This document shows, piece by piece, positions 55,515-64,000 of a stretch of DNA of 64,000 nt. Made by a program: the position numbers and the translations under genes. Source of the DNA: Pseudomonadota bacterium (GTDB taxonomy: Bacteria; Pseudomonadota; Gammaproteobacteria; Steroidobacterales; Steroidobacteraceae). The notes under the pieces were generated by a model. The model saw nothing but the letters and a program-made list of their open reading frames with translations, did not search any database and was not told the origin of the DNA. Location of the stretch: assembly GCA_021851405.1 (NCBI GenBank), contig JAJZDW010000003.1, positions 62,001 to 126,000 on the forward strand. Direction: 5' to 3'. Position 1 is the stretch's first letter, and every line of letters begins with the position of its first letter.

Positions 55515-55957
55515 TGGGCGTGCACTCCTCGACACACGCATTTTCCCGGCAGCGCGCGATGGCGCGCAAGCTTGCGCTGCAGGCGTTGTACCGCTGGCAG
55601 ATCAACGAGTGCCCCTGGCAGGATCTGGTGCAGGAGTTCAGTGTGGCCGAGGACATGCCGCACGCTGACCGAGAGTACTTCCAAGAACTGCTGGAGGGCA
55701 TCTGTGGCGCGCGCACGGCACTCGATGAGCAGCTCGCGGCGTTCATCGACCGCACTCCGGCATTACTCGATCCGGTCGAGCATGCGACGCTGCTCATCGG
55801 TCTGTACGAACTGGTGCACCGATTGGATGTGCCCTACAAGGTCGTCATCAATGAGGCGGTCTCGCTGGCGAAGCGATTTGGGGCAACCGACGGGCACAAG
55901 TACGTCAACGCAGTGCTCGATAGAGCCGCGCGCGAACTGCGTCCGGCGGAACGTTAA
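55514..55957 (+). CDS. nusB: Transcription antitermination factor NusB
   Basis: NusB works with NusE in rRNA antitermination. The 147-residue helical protein has ARKLALQALYRWQIN and the C-terminal INEAVSLAKRFGATDGHKYVNAVLD. ATG 55514 shares a base with the ribH stop (TGATG); a GTG three bases earlier is possible. thiL follows 26 bases later. Confidence 0.96.
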   Translation: MGVHSSTHAFSRQRAMARKLALQALYRWQINECPWQDLVQEFSVAEDMPHADREYFQELLEGICGARTALDEQLAAFIDRTPALLDPVEHATLLIGLYELVHRLDVPYKVVINEAVSLAKRFGATDGHKYVNAVLDRAARELRPAER

Positions 55958-55983
55958 TACGCTCTTCCTGCGCCGCTACGCGC

Positions 55984-56949
55984 ATGGCAGTGTCTGAATT
56001 CGATCTGATCGACCGCTATTTCCGCCGCAGCGGTGCGGTGCGAACCGATGTGCCTCTCGGCGTCGGTGACGATGCGGCGCTGCTCGAATGTCCGCCCGGG
56101 ATGACGCTCGTGGCCGCAGTCGACACGCTCGTCGACGGAGTACATTTCCCGCGCGGGTGCCGACCGGACTCGGTCGGACATCGGGCGCTGGCGGTGAACC
56201 TGAGCGATCTGGCCGCCATGGGGGCTCAGCCCGCCTGGGCGCTGCTGGCGCTGACGCTGCCGGCGGTCGAGCCCGAATGGCTCGAGGGATTTGCCGCGGC
56301 CTTCAGCTCACTGGCGCTGCGGTACGGGGTCGCGCTGGTCGGCGGCGACACCACCCAGGGCCCGCTCGCGATCTCGGTGACGCTGCTCGGTTGGGTGCCC
56401 GCAGGCGAGGCGCTGCGGCGCAGCGGCGCCGCCCCAGGGGACGCACTGTTCGTCTCCGGGACGCCGGGCGATGCGGCCGCGGGATTGGCCCTGGAACAGG
56501 GTCGCCTCGCCGCCGAGGCCACCCGCGAGTCCCTGCGCGAGCGCTTCCTCTTTCCCGAGCCGCGCGTCGCGCTCGGAGCGCGGCTGCGAGGGTATGCGAG
56601 CGCGTGCATCGACGTGTCGGACGGCCTGCTGGCCGATGCTCTGAAGCTCGCGCGCGCCAGCGGCTGCGGGGTCGAGCTCGAGGCGGCCCGGCTGCCGTTG
56701 TCGGCACCCCTGCGCGCACTCGGGTCCCCGCAGGCCCGGTCGTTTGCGCTCACCGGCGGCGACGATTACGAACTGTGCTTCACGGTCCCCGTGCAGCAGC
56801 TGGAGCGGCTGGGGGCGGATTTGCCGAGCGCGCAGTGGGGGTACACGCGCATCGGAACGGTGTGCCTCGAGGCGGGGGCGCACGTCCGGGACGAGAGCGG
56901 GGTGAAGTCCGTGGCGGCCCCGGGATACGATCATTTCGCCGGCCCGTGA
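55984..56949 (+). CDS. thiL: Thiamine-monophosphate kinase
   Basis: ThiL makes thiamine diphosphate from the monophosphate. The 321-residue protein has GVGDDAALLE, VDTLVDGVHFP, LAVNLSDLAAMGA and GGDTTQGPLAISV, all family landmarks. It is the last gene of the ribBA-ribH-nusB-thiL run. Confidence 0.95.
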   Translation: MAVSEFDLIDRYFRRSGAVRTDVPLGVGDDAALLECPPGMTLVAAVDTLVDGVHFPRGCRPDSVGHRALAVNLSDLAAMGAQPAWALLALTLPAVEPEWLEGFAAAFSSLALRYGVALVGGDTTQGPLAISVTLLGWVPAGEALRRSGAAPGDALFVSGTPGDAAAGLALEQGRLAAEATRESLRERFLFPEPRVALGARLRGYASACIDVSDGLLADALKLARASGCGVELEAARLPLSAPLRALGSPQARSFALTGGDDYELCFTVPVQQLERLGADLPSAQWGYTRIGTVCLEAGAHVRDESGVKSVAAPGYDHFAGP

Positions 56950-57067
56950 GGGCGTCATTATGTAAAGCGTGCGGCGCGATCCGGTCGGCCAATTCATGGG
57001 GCACATCACAGCGCATCGCTGCGGTCCGGCCCTATGCTGCAGTGTGCCACACCACTCGCTGCGAACC

Positions 57068-58378
57068 ATGCCCGCCCACGCTCCAGGACCCGCCGTGCAT
57101 CCGCGCACCAGTGAGCGCAGCGCTCCGGAGCGGATCGGCAAGTACGAAGTCATCAAGGAAGTCGGGCGCGGCAGCACCGGCGTGGTCTATCTGTCGCACG
57201 ACGCCTACTACGGGCGCGATGTGGCCATCAAAGTCTACAACGTCGACACCGGCGCGGACGATCAGCGCGCCCGCGCTGCGCGCAAGATGTTCCTCTCCGA
57301 GGCGCATCTGGTCGGCATGCTGCAGCACCCGTACGTGCTGCCGATCTACGATGCCGGTGAGGAGAATGGGCGCTACTACATCGTCAGCGAATACGTGCAC
57401 CATGCGCGCACGCTCACGACCTATTGCCGACCTGACAACCTGCTCCCGCTGAATGACGTCATCGAGATCATCTTCAAGTGCGCCAAGGCACTGCACTATG
57501 CGCACACGCGCGGAGTGATCCACCGGGACATCAAGCCCTCGAACCTGCTGCTCACGCAGGAGGGCGAAGTGCGCATCATCGATTTCGGCATCGCGCTGGT
57601 CTCCGACGCGGACATCTCGCGCATCGAAGGCATCGCCGGCAGTCCCTCGTACATGTCGCCGGAGCAGGTGCAGAGCCTGGATTTGACTGCGAGTTCGGAC
57701 ATCTACTCCCTCGGCGCGGTGATGTACGAGTTGCTCACCGGGACGCGGCCGTTTCGGGCCGGCAACCTGCAGAAGCTTCTGCACCAGATCGTTTACGCCA
57801 CGCCGCCGCCGATCCACAAAGTGCGCGCTGATGTGTCCGAGGGACTCGAGAACATCGTCGTGACGGCGCTGCAGAAGGATCCGCAGAAACGCCAGCGCAC
57901 CGGACTTGAGCTCGCCGCGGAGCTGGCGCGCGCGCATCATCGGCTGCGCCAGAGCAATCTACGCCTGGATCTGCAGGAGCAGTTCAGCGTTCTGCGGCGG
58001 TTGAAGTTCTTCCACGAGTTCTCGCACCCCGAGGTCACCGAGGTGCTGCATGCGAGCGCCTGGCAGCAGTATGCGGTCGACGAGGAGATCGTGCGCGAGG
58101 GCGAACTCGATGACCGCTTCTACATTCTGGTTTCCGGCCGCTGCGCCGTGCAGCGGCGCGGTGCTCAAATCGCCATGCTCGAAACCGGCGATTGCTTCGG
58201 GGAGGCGAGCTACGTTCCCGGGGCGAAACGCACGGCCACTGTGCGCGCCGTGACGGTGGTCACCGTGCTGAAGGTGAGCGCTACCCAACTCGAGCAGGTG
58301 TCGGTTTCCTGCCAGTTGCGCTTCAATCGGGTCTTTCTGCGCAGCCTGATTGCTCGTCTGCAGGGCGAGCCGCGCTAA
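57068..58378 (+). CDS. Ser/Thr protein kinase with C-terminal cyclic-nucleotide-binding domain
   Basis: A 436-residue cytoplasmic fusion. The N-terminal Hanks-type kinase has a complete active site: glycine loop GRGSTG (33-38), Lys55 (AIKVY), HRDIKPSN with Asp154, DFG (172-174) and GSPSYMSPEQ. The C-terminal 130 residues form a cNMP-binding domain, with a phosphate cassette FGEASYVPGAKRTATV that keeps the Glu and Arg, so nucleotide binding is plausible. No membrane helix or PASTA repeat is present. ATG 57068 is taken as the start; ribosome site weak, and an upstream ATG at 56969 is possible but adds unrelated sequence. It stands alone after thiL, beside insertion-sequence debris. Confidence 0.85.
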   Translation: MPAHAPGPAVHPRTSERSAPERIGKYEVIKEVGRGSTGVVYLSHDAYYGRDVAIKVYNVDTGADDQRARAARKMFLSEAHLVGMLQHPYVLPIYDAGEENGRYYIVSEYVHHARTLTTYCRPDNLLPLNDVIEIIFKCAKALHYAHTRGVIHRDIKPSNLLLTQEGEVRIIDFGIALVSDADISRIEGIAGSPSYMSPEQVQSLDLTASSDIYSLGAVMYELLTGTRPFRAGNLQKLLHQIVYATPPPIHKVRADVSEGLENIVVTALQKDPQKRQRTGLELAAELARAHHRLRQSNLRLDLQEQFSVLRRLKFFHEFSHPEVTEVLHASAWQQYAVDEEIVREGELDDRFYILVSGRCAVQRRGAQIAMLETGDCFGEASYVPGAKRTATVRAVTVVTVLKVSATQLEQVSVSCQLRFNRVFLRSLIARLQGEPR

Positions 58379-58440
58379 TCTTACTGTGCCATAAATGACA
58401 TGGCATTATAGAGGTCGCGTGACAAGCGAGTTGAGGAGCC

Positions 58441-59819
58441 ATGGCTAACCTCACAGAGTATGAGCAGTACATGAATCGGTTGTGCGAGAAGCTCGGGCAC
58501 GCGGAGCGGCGGGCAGGCATTCATGGAATGCGGGCGTGGTCTGATGCTGCGGATCAAGCGCAACAGCGTTGAGCGTCGGCGGCGCATTCCGATCCGTGGC
58601 ACGTCAGTGCCAAGCACCAATCGCTGCATCACATACATGGTGGCGAAGTCCGATTGGTCGGACGAGGCGGTGCTTACGGGCGTGCGCGAGTGGGTGAGCC
58701 CCGCACTGACGCGTGACAAAGGCTGTTGCGGGATCGTCCATGACACGGGCCTTCCGAAGAAAGGCGAGCATTCGGTCGGTGTGGCGCGTCAGTACTGTGG
58801 GCAGCTGGGTCAGCGGGAGAACTGCCAGATCGCGGGGAGCCTCTCGCTGGCCTCATCCCAGGGAAGCCTGCCGATTGCCTTTAAGCCTTATTTGCCCGAT
58901 AGCGCGGGCGAGCGACAAGGCGCGTCGAGAACAGGCACGCGTGCCGGCCGGGATCACCTTGGCCACCAAACCAAAGATTGCGCTCAAGCGGATTCGAGCG
59001 GCAAAGGCCACCGGTGAGCCTGTCGACATCGTGCTGGGCGATGCGGCCGACGGCAATGGCGCGGCGTTTCGCAAGGGATTGAGAGAACTTCAGCTGAAGG
59101 ATTGCGTTGGCGTTCAGCCTAGCACGACAGGGTGGACGGGAGAGATGGCGCCGCAGGCACCGAAGTCGACGAAGAGTAAGCGAGGTCGCCCAGCCACCCG
59201 GCTGCGCCGCGCTGGGGGTCACACGCCGGTCTCGGTGAAGGACCTGGCTTCTCCGTTGCGGCGGCGCGGGTGGCGGACGGTCGGTTGGCGAGACGGAAGT
59301 AACGCGCGACAGCTGTCGCGCTTCGCCGCGCTGCAGGTGTGTGCCGCTCATCAGGACTGGCGCGGCAGTGAATTGCGTGAAGAGGAGTGGCTCGTGATCG
59401 AATGGCCGCGCAGCGAGTCCGAGTCCGTGCATTACTGGCTGAGCAATCTGCCGACGAACACGACGCTGCGCACGCCGGTCAGCACGGCGACGACTCGCTG
59501 GCGCATCGCGCGGGACTACCAGGAGCTCAACCAGGAGTTTTGGCTCCCTCATTATGAAGGGCGGGGTTGGCGTGGCTTTCATCATCACGCGACTCTGTGC
59601 ATCGCCGCCTTGATGGCTTTCTCGTCAGCGAGCGCATCAGGGGAGGCGGCAGCAAAGAGCTCCGCTCGATCAGAAACGTCTCTCCTACCCGAAGGTGACA
59701 CGCTGCGCGCAAGCCGGGAGAATGCAGCGTCACGCCCCGGATTCCATCCCAGCGCCTCGACCGCTGCCCCCGCTGCGCGCTGCCGATCGCAACGCGCACT
59801 GTGTGACACAGCACGACTA
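58441..59819 (+). pseudogene. Decayed IS701-family transposase
   Basis: The pieces add up to one DDE transposase broken by several frame changes. The first part (MANLTEYEQYMNRLCEKLGHAERR) is in one frame, a second frame gives GLMLRIKRNSVE then MVAKSDWSDEAVLTGVREW, with SDPWHVSAKHQSLHH in a third frame between them. HDTGLPKKGEHSVGVARQYCGQLG, LVIEWPRSESESVHYWLS and DYQELNQE follow, and another shift precedes DGFLVSERIRGGG. No intact open frame covers the protein, so it cannot be made. Terminal repeats were not identified. Confidence 0.85.
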
Positions 59820-60497
59820 GGTGTCTGGGCGGAAAAGTGTCTGCAGGGCGAGGGTAGCGGGCAGCCAGTGCGCGCTGTGCGGGTGTGCCTGGGTATTGAT
59901 CAGCGCGTGCCGGGTGACCTCCCTCCCGATGGCGTCTACCCGCTCAACGGGTGAGCCCTGCCGATGCTCCTCGCTGCGGGAGTCGATTTCGGCCAGTCTC
60001 AGCCCGGCAAGCTGTGCGCGGTTCGTCCGGAGCGCCGCGCCCATCGGCAGCCGCCCATTCACATCCGTGGCATCGGTGTGCACCTCAGCCGACACGATGA
60101 TGTGTACGGCCTCATCCACCGAGATCTGCGCGTTATAGCCCGCATCAAAGCCCCCCGCCGCGAACGTCATGATCCGACTGTCCGACTCCGTGACGCTCTG
60201 CCGCACCTGGGGCTCCGGCACGCCGAACTCGCGCGTGGTAGCGCCCACCTTCGAGCCGCCCGCCCGGGTCACGCGGATGCCGATCCCGCGGAGTGCGTAC
60301 ATGGTGCCGATCGACTTCGCGCCGACGTTGCTCCAAGCGCGCGGCCCGCGCCGATGACCGCCGGGCATGCCTCGCGCGGCGCGATCTCGATCGGGATGGC
60401 GTCCCACCCCGGCTCGTTCTGCCGCCCAGATTCCCAGTGCAGAGGGTTCGTCGGCATGTGCGGCGACATGCCGTCGAATTGGCAATGAATTTCGCAT
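59817..60497 (-). pseudogene. Remnant of an IS1182-family transposase
   Basis: On the minus strand VTESDSRIMTFAAGGFDAGYNAQISVDEAVHIIVSAEVHTDATDV matches the DPESRIM...GYNAQ...VD...IV region of IS1182-type transposases; a neighbouring frame gives IEIAPREACPAVIGAGRAL, the preceding helical part. Start, catalytic C terminus and ends are missing. It abuts the IS701 remnant, with opposite orientation, marking a spot of repeated insertion and decay. Confidence 0.7.
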
Positions 60498-60569
60498 CTA
60501 TATCTCGCTAAAATATGCGATAAATAGGGCGAATTTTCCAAAAAAAGGTCTACAGGGTCCAATACTAGG

Positions 60570-63248
60570 ATGAGTAAACAGCAGAATCTATCTGAGCGGG
60601 CCTTTCAATTGCACCAATCCGGGCAGATACCGGAAGCCATTGAATTGTATGTCAAGTTGCTGCGTATACAGCCGCGCAATGCTGAACTCATTTTCGCCTT
60701 GGGTACGGCATATCTCCAGGCCGGTCAGCTCCAAAAAAGCGTTGAAACGCTGCAGCGTTCGATTCTGCTCAACCCGAAAAATGCGGCGGCGCACAGTAAC
60801 TTGAGCGTCGCGCTGAATGATTTGAATCGTGCGGAAGAGGCGCTCCTCAGTAGCGAGCGAGCATTGCGTATAAAGCCAGATTACGTGGACGCATATGGCA
60901 ACCGCGGTAATGCCCTCAGAAGCCTCCATCGTCTCGAAGAGGCTCTTCAGAGTTACGAGCAGGCGATTCTGATAAATCCGACGTTCCTACAGGCAAATTA
61001 CAATCGGGGCTTGGTGCTGCGTCAACTGGGGCGCGCGTCGGAGGCGCTCGAATGTCTTGAGCGAGCATTGACGATACGGCCTGATTACGCTGAAGCGTAC
61101 AACGGTCGAGGCACTGTTCTCTGCGACTTGGGGCGATCCGAAGAGGCACTGGTGAGTTATGAAGCTGCCGTGCGTATCAGGCCGAATTATCCGGAAGCAC
61201 ACTACAATCGGGGCGTCGTGCTTCACGAGTTGAAGCGGCTTCAGGAGGCTTTGGCCAGCTACGATCAAGCCATCATGCAGCAACCAAGCTATGCCGAAGC
61301 GCACAGTAACCGAGCTGCTGTCCTCAATGACCTGGGGCGTCCGGAAGAGGCTTTGGTCAGTTGCAACCTGGCGTTGCTGGCACGGCCGAATTATCCTGAA
61401 GCATACTGTAACAAAGGCAATGCGTTACGACTTTTGAAGCGCGCGAGAGAGGCGTTGGAGAGTCTCGAGCAAGCGGCTCGTCAAAGGTCGAACTACGCGG
61501 AAGCGTATTACAACGCGTGCGTTGTGCTTCGTGAGTTGGGGGATCCCGATGAGGCTCTCGTTCGCTGCGAGCAGGCGTTGTCGATAAGGCCTGACTATTT
61601 CGATGCGCATAACGCCAGAGGTCTTGTGCTCTATGATCTGCGTCGGTTCGGGGAGGCTCTGGAATGCTTCGACCGAGCGCTGAATCTCAATCCAAATTCC
61701 GCGCAGACGCACAACAGTCGGGGCATGGCATTGCGAGCGCTGGAGCGCCTTGGCGAGGCCTTGGCGAGTTATGACTGTGCGCTGGCGATCAATCCACAAA
61801 GCGCGGAAGCCCATAATAATCGCGGCGGCGTCCTGAAGGATCTGGGTCGCATGGATGAGGCTCTGGCGAGTTATGAGCGGGTGCTGGCGATCGATTCGGA
61901 TAGTCCGGAAGCTCACAATAATCGGGGTACCGCACTCACGGAGCTTAAGCGTCTGGACGAGGCGTTGACGAATCTCGACCAAGCGGTGGCGCTCAATCCA
62001 GAGTTCGCGGAGGCGTACTACAACAGAGGAATCGTGCTGCATGAACTGAAGCGTTTGGACGAAGCGCTGGAGAGCTATGATAACGTGGTGCGCATCAGGC
62101 CAAGGTATTCTGACGCCTACAATAATAGAGGCAATGTTCTCAAGGACTTAAATCGACTGGAAGATGCGTTGGCGAGCTACAACCTCGCCATTGCGATCCG
62201 TCCGGACAGTGCGGTAGCGCATGGCAATCGAGGGTCAGTTCTCAAGGACATGATGCGGATCGACGAAGCGCAGGTCAGTTATGATGCTGCGTTCGATCTC
62301 GAGCCTAACAATGCGGAAATCAACTGGAATCGAGCGCTTTTGGCGATTTTGCGTGGGAATTTTCTCGACGGATGGGCGCTATACGAATGGCGCATCAAGA
62401 AATACGGTGCAGAGGTCTATCGTACATTTCCGCAGCGCGTGTGGAGAGGTGAGTCAGATATCCTGGGTGCGCGCCTGTTCGTTCAATGCGAACAGGGGAT
62501 TGGCGATTTCGTGCAGTTCTGTCGCTATCTGCCCCAGGTTAAAGCGTTGGGCGCAGATCTCATCGTCGAAGTCCCAGAGCCCTTGATCGCGCTTACCACC
62601 ACGCTGCGATGTCCGATGATGATCGTGACCCGGGGCGCGGCGGTGCCGGAATTCGATGCGTATTGCCCTGTGATGAGTCTTGCGCATGTGTTCAAGACGA
62701 CCGAGGATACGGTCCCTGCGGCCACTCCGTATCTGTTCAGTGACCGGGATAAGAGGCAACAATGGCAGCACACGCTCGGAACGAGGCAAAGGCCTAGGGT
62801 TGGGGTCGTGTGGTCTGGCGCGGAAATGCACAGCAATGACAGGAATCGCAGCATCGCGCTCCAAGAGCTGCTGCCCATGATCATTCCGGAAGTCGAATGG
62901 CATTCCTTGCAGAAGATCTATCGTCAGCGTGATCTGCCAGTCTTGAATCAGCATCCGCAAATCCACCAGCACCAGGCTGATCTGATCGATTTTTCGGACA
63001 CCGCGGCGTTGATCGATTGCTTGGATCTGGTAATCAGTGTGGACACTAGTGTGGCGCACGTAGCCGGCGCGCTGGCAAAGCCTGTCTGGGTGATGCTGCC
63101 GTTCAGCCCGGATTATCGGTGGATGATGAATCGAGACGACACGCCATGGTATCCGACCGGCAGGCTATTTCGGCAGCCAGAGCGTGACAATTGGCGCGAC
63201 GTGATCGACCGGATCGTGAGGGCATTGCGGGAGTGGCTTGGGCATTGA
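60570..63248 (+). CDS. TPR protein fused to a GT9/GT41-like glycosyltransferase domain
   Basis: The 892-residue protein has about 17 tandem 34-residue tetratricopeptide repeats from residue 6 to about 590 (pattern AEAHYNRGxxLxELKRLxEALxSYDxAIxIxPxx) and a C-terminal domain (about 625-892) with QCEQGIGDFVQFCRYLP, RVGVVWSGAEMHSNDRNRS and ISVDTSVAHVAGALAKPVWVMLP, the layout of TPR-linked glycosyltransferases. Substrate is unknown; glycosylation of protein or cell-surface sugar is possible. Base use is visibly less GC-rich than in all neighbours, and IS remnants lie next to it, so it was probably acquired. The AT-rich leader (60480-60569) may hold its own promoter. Confidence 0.85.
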   Translation: MSKQQNLSERAFQLHQSGQIPEAIELYVKLLRIQPRNAELIFALGTAYLQAGQLQKSVETLQRSILLNPKNAAAHSNLSVALNDLNRAEEALLSSERALRIKPDYVDAYGNRGNALRSLHRLEEALQSYEQAILINPTFLQANYNRGLVLRQLGRASEALECLERALTIRPDYAEAYNGRGTVLCDLGRSEEALVSYEAAVRIRPNYPEAHYNRGVVLHELKRLQEALASYDQAIMQQPSYAEAHSNRAAVLNDLGRPEEALVSCNLALLARPNYPEAYCNKGNALRLLKRAREALESLEQAARQRSNYAEAYYNACVVLRELGDPDEALVRCEQALSIRPDYFDAHNARGLVLYDLRRFGEALECFDRALNLNPNSAQTHNSRGMALRALERLGEALASYDCALAINPQSAEAHNNRGGVLKDLGRMDEALASYERVLAIDSDSPEAHNNRGTALTELKRLDEALTNLDQAVALNPEFAEAYYNRGIVLHELKRLDEALESYDNVVRIRPRYSDAYNNRGNVLKDLNRLEDALASYNLAIAIRPDSAVAHGNRGSVLKDMMRIDEAQVSYDAAFDLEPNNAEINWNRALLAILRGNFLDGWALYEWRIKKYGAEVYRTFPQRVWRGESDILGARLFVQCEQGIGDFVQFCRYLPQVKALGADLIVEVPEPLIALTTTLRCPMMIVTRGAAVPEFDAYCPVMSLAHVFKTTEDTVPAATPYLFSDRDKRQQWQHTLGTRQRPRVGVVWSGAEMHSNDRNRSIALQELLPMIIPEVEWHSLQKIYRQRDLPVLNQHPQIHQHQADLIDFSDTAALIDCLDLVISVDTSVAHVAGALAKPVWVMLPFSPDYRWMMNRDDTPWYPTGRLFRQPERDNWRDVIDRIVRALREWLGH

Positions 63249-63618
63249 TGATGTGGCGCCGTTCACGGGTCCTCAATGGAGGGAGGATGCTTACCAGCGG
63301 CAGGTTGCTATGAACCATCAGGTTTCTGGTGATGATGCCGCCGAACGCCAGGCGCACGCAGCGTCATTGACGGAGAGTCCCGGGGCGAGAAGGGCAGTCG
63401 GTACGCTCGACATGTAGGTCAGGACATGGATCGATTGCATTCGCCACGCCGGTGACGGCGGGGTCATCAAAGGCGGCAGGCGTTGTCCCGCGAGCGACTT
63501 GGAGGCGCTAGCCTCTGGGCTGGGTGTCGAAAATGCGCAGCTGAGGAGCGAGCGCGATTTTAGTCGATGCATGCGTGCGTAAGTCACACGCCGGCACGGT
63601 CGTAGGCGGCGCCGGCAC
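63249..63618. other. Intergenic stretch of about 370 bases
   Basis: No gene was recognised here. A 35-codon open frame at 63311-63418 (MNHQVSGDDAAERQAHAAS) has no ribosome site or known relatives and could be debris from the neighbouring accessory stretch. No clear terminator or promoter was found. Confidence 0.4.
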
Positions 63619-64000
63619 CTATTTTTCCGGCAAGAGTGGCGCCGCCAGTGCGCGCGGCGCGGGCGCGGTCGGGACCACGGAGGGTCGGGAGGGTCCCCGT
63701 GCGATCTCCTCCAGGCTGCGGCCGGCCGATTCCTGGCCGGTCAGCACTGTCAGGAGCGAGGCGGCCAGCTGAGCGGCTGCGATCACCAGCAGCAACGGTC
63801 CGATCCCCCATGCGCGCTGCAGGATCGGGAAGAGAAAGACGCTCGTGGCCGCGCCGATCCGCGAAAACGACGTGGCCAGTCCGTGCGCCGAGGCACGCAG
63901 GTCGGTCGGATACAGCTCGACCGGGAGGACCCATGTGGTGATGTCCGGGAACGCGTTGGCGAGTTTCACGAACAGGATGCACGCGGCGATCGGAACGATC
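63619..64000 (-). CDS. MFS transporter, C-terminal part (start outside window)
   Basis: The visible 127 codons are the last helices of a major facilitator superfamily carrier: ANAFPDITTWVLPVELYPTDLRASAHGLATSFSRIGAATSVFLFPIL, the VELYPTxxRAxxxG motif typical of sugar/aromatic acid porters, followed by a final membrane helix (GPLLLVIAAAQLAASLLTVL) and a Pro/Ala-rich tail. The frame continues to the window edge. Substrate cannot be told. Confidence 0.8.
   Translation of the reverse strand, partial: IVPIAACILFVKLANAFPDITTWVLPVELYPTDLRASAHGLATSFSRIGAATSVFLFPILQRAWGIGPLLLVIAAAQLAASLLTVLTGQESAGRSLEEIARGPSRPSVVPTAPAPRALAAPLLPEK

Noticed and set aside
58389-58405. GCCAT-N7-ATGGC inverted repeat after the kinase gene as a terminator
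   Set aside because: A 5-bp stem with a 7-base loop and no T run is too weak to call.

Overview
The window is high-GC DNA from a polarly or sparsely flagellated proteobacterium, most likely a gammaproteobacterium. The gene content supports this: a FleQ-type/FlhF/FlhG/FliA flagellar hierarchy, CheZ with CheA/CheW, a MotC/MotD-like stator pair, DUF2802 and STAS genes beside cheA, and a glyA-nrdR-ribD-ribE-ribBA-ribH-nusB-thiL housekeeping block. Genus cannot be fixed from what is visible; a Xanthomonas/Nevskia/Steroidobacter-like lineage is a guess.

Layout. (1) 1-5.2 kb: the flgBCDE rod/hook operon on the minus strand (flgE cut by the window edge), driven by a near-perfect sigma-54 promoter, diverges from flgA-flgM-flgN on the plus strand; a near-perfect sigma-28 promoter overlaps the flgA stop and serves flgM-flgN. 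A formyltransferase-like gene follows. (2) 5.2-10.3 kb, minus: two HDOD proteins behind a sigma-28 promoter, then a chemotaxis adaptation group (an uncharacterised 150-residue protein, CheR, CheD, CheB). (3) 10.4-34.3 kb, minus: one nearly unbroken run, in transcription order fliL-fliM-fliN-fliO-fliP-fliQ-fliR-flhB-flhA-flhF-flhG-fliA-cheY-cheZ-motC-motD-DUF2802-STAS-cheA-cheW, three chemoreceptors, a second cheY and a small exported protein. A sigma-54 promoter precedes fliL and a sigma-28 candidate precedes the STAS-cheA segment. (4) 34.4-43.7 kb, plus: two sigma-54 activators, both without receiver domains, then fliEFGHIJK. (5) 43.7-49.4 kb, minus: a PilZ-like protein, a zinc-ribbon/DUF4145-like protein, MprF and EttA. 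(6) 49.7-58.4 kb, plus: glyA, nrdR, the riboflavin genes, a TlpA-like thioredoxin, nusB, thiL and a Ser/Thr kinase fused to a cyclic-nucleotide-binding domain. (7) 58.4-64 kb: an accessory stretch with a frame-shifted IS701-family transposase, an IS1182-family remnant, an 892-residue TPR-glycosyltransferase of visibly lower GC, and the end of an MFS transporter.

How it fits together. The first activator with sigma-54 would switch on flgBCDE and fliL onward, and probably its neighbouring activator and fliE onward. FlgM and FliA would then gate late genes (flgMN, the HDOD pair, STAS-cheA-cheW-receptors). FlhF and FlhG set flagellar site and number. Two perfect CRP-type palindromes (TGTGA-N6-TCACA), one in front of the first activator and one in front of DUF2802, suggest that cAMP feeds into the hierarchy, and the kinase with a cyclic-nucleotide domain is a possible second input. 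The most unusual points are the paired receiver-less activators with a hairpin over the second one's ribosome site, a shared VELF tail on two adjacent chemotaxis proteins, a formyltransferase in a flagellar locus, and a RibBA whose cyclohydrolase half has lost its zinc site. No tRNA, rRNA or CRISPR array was seen.
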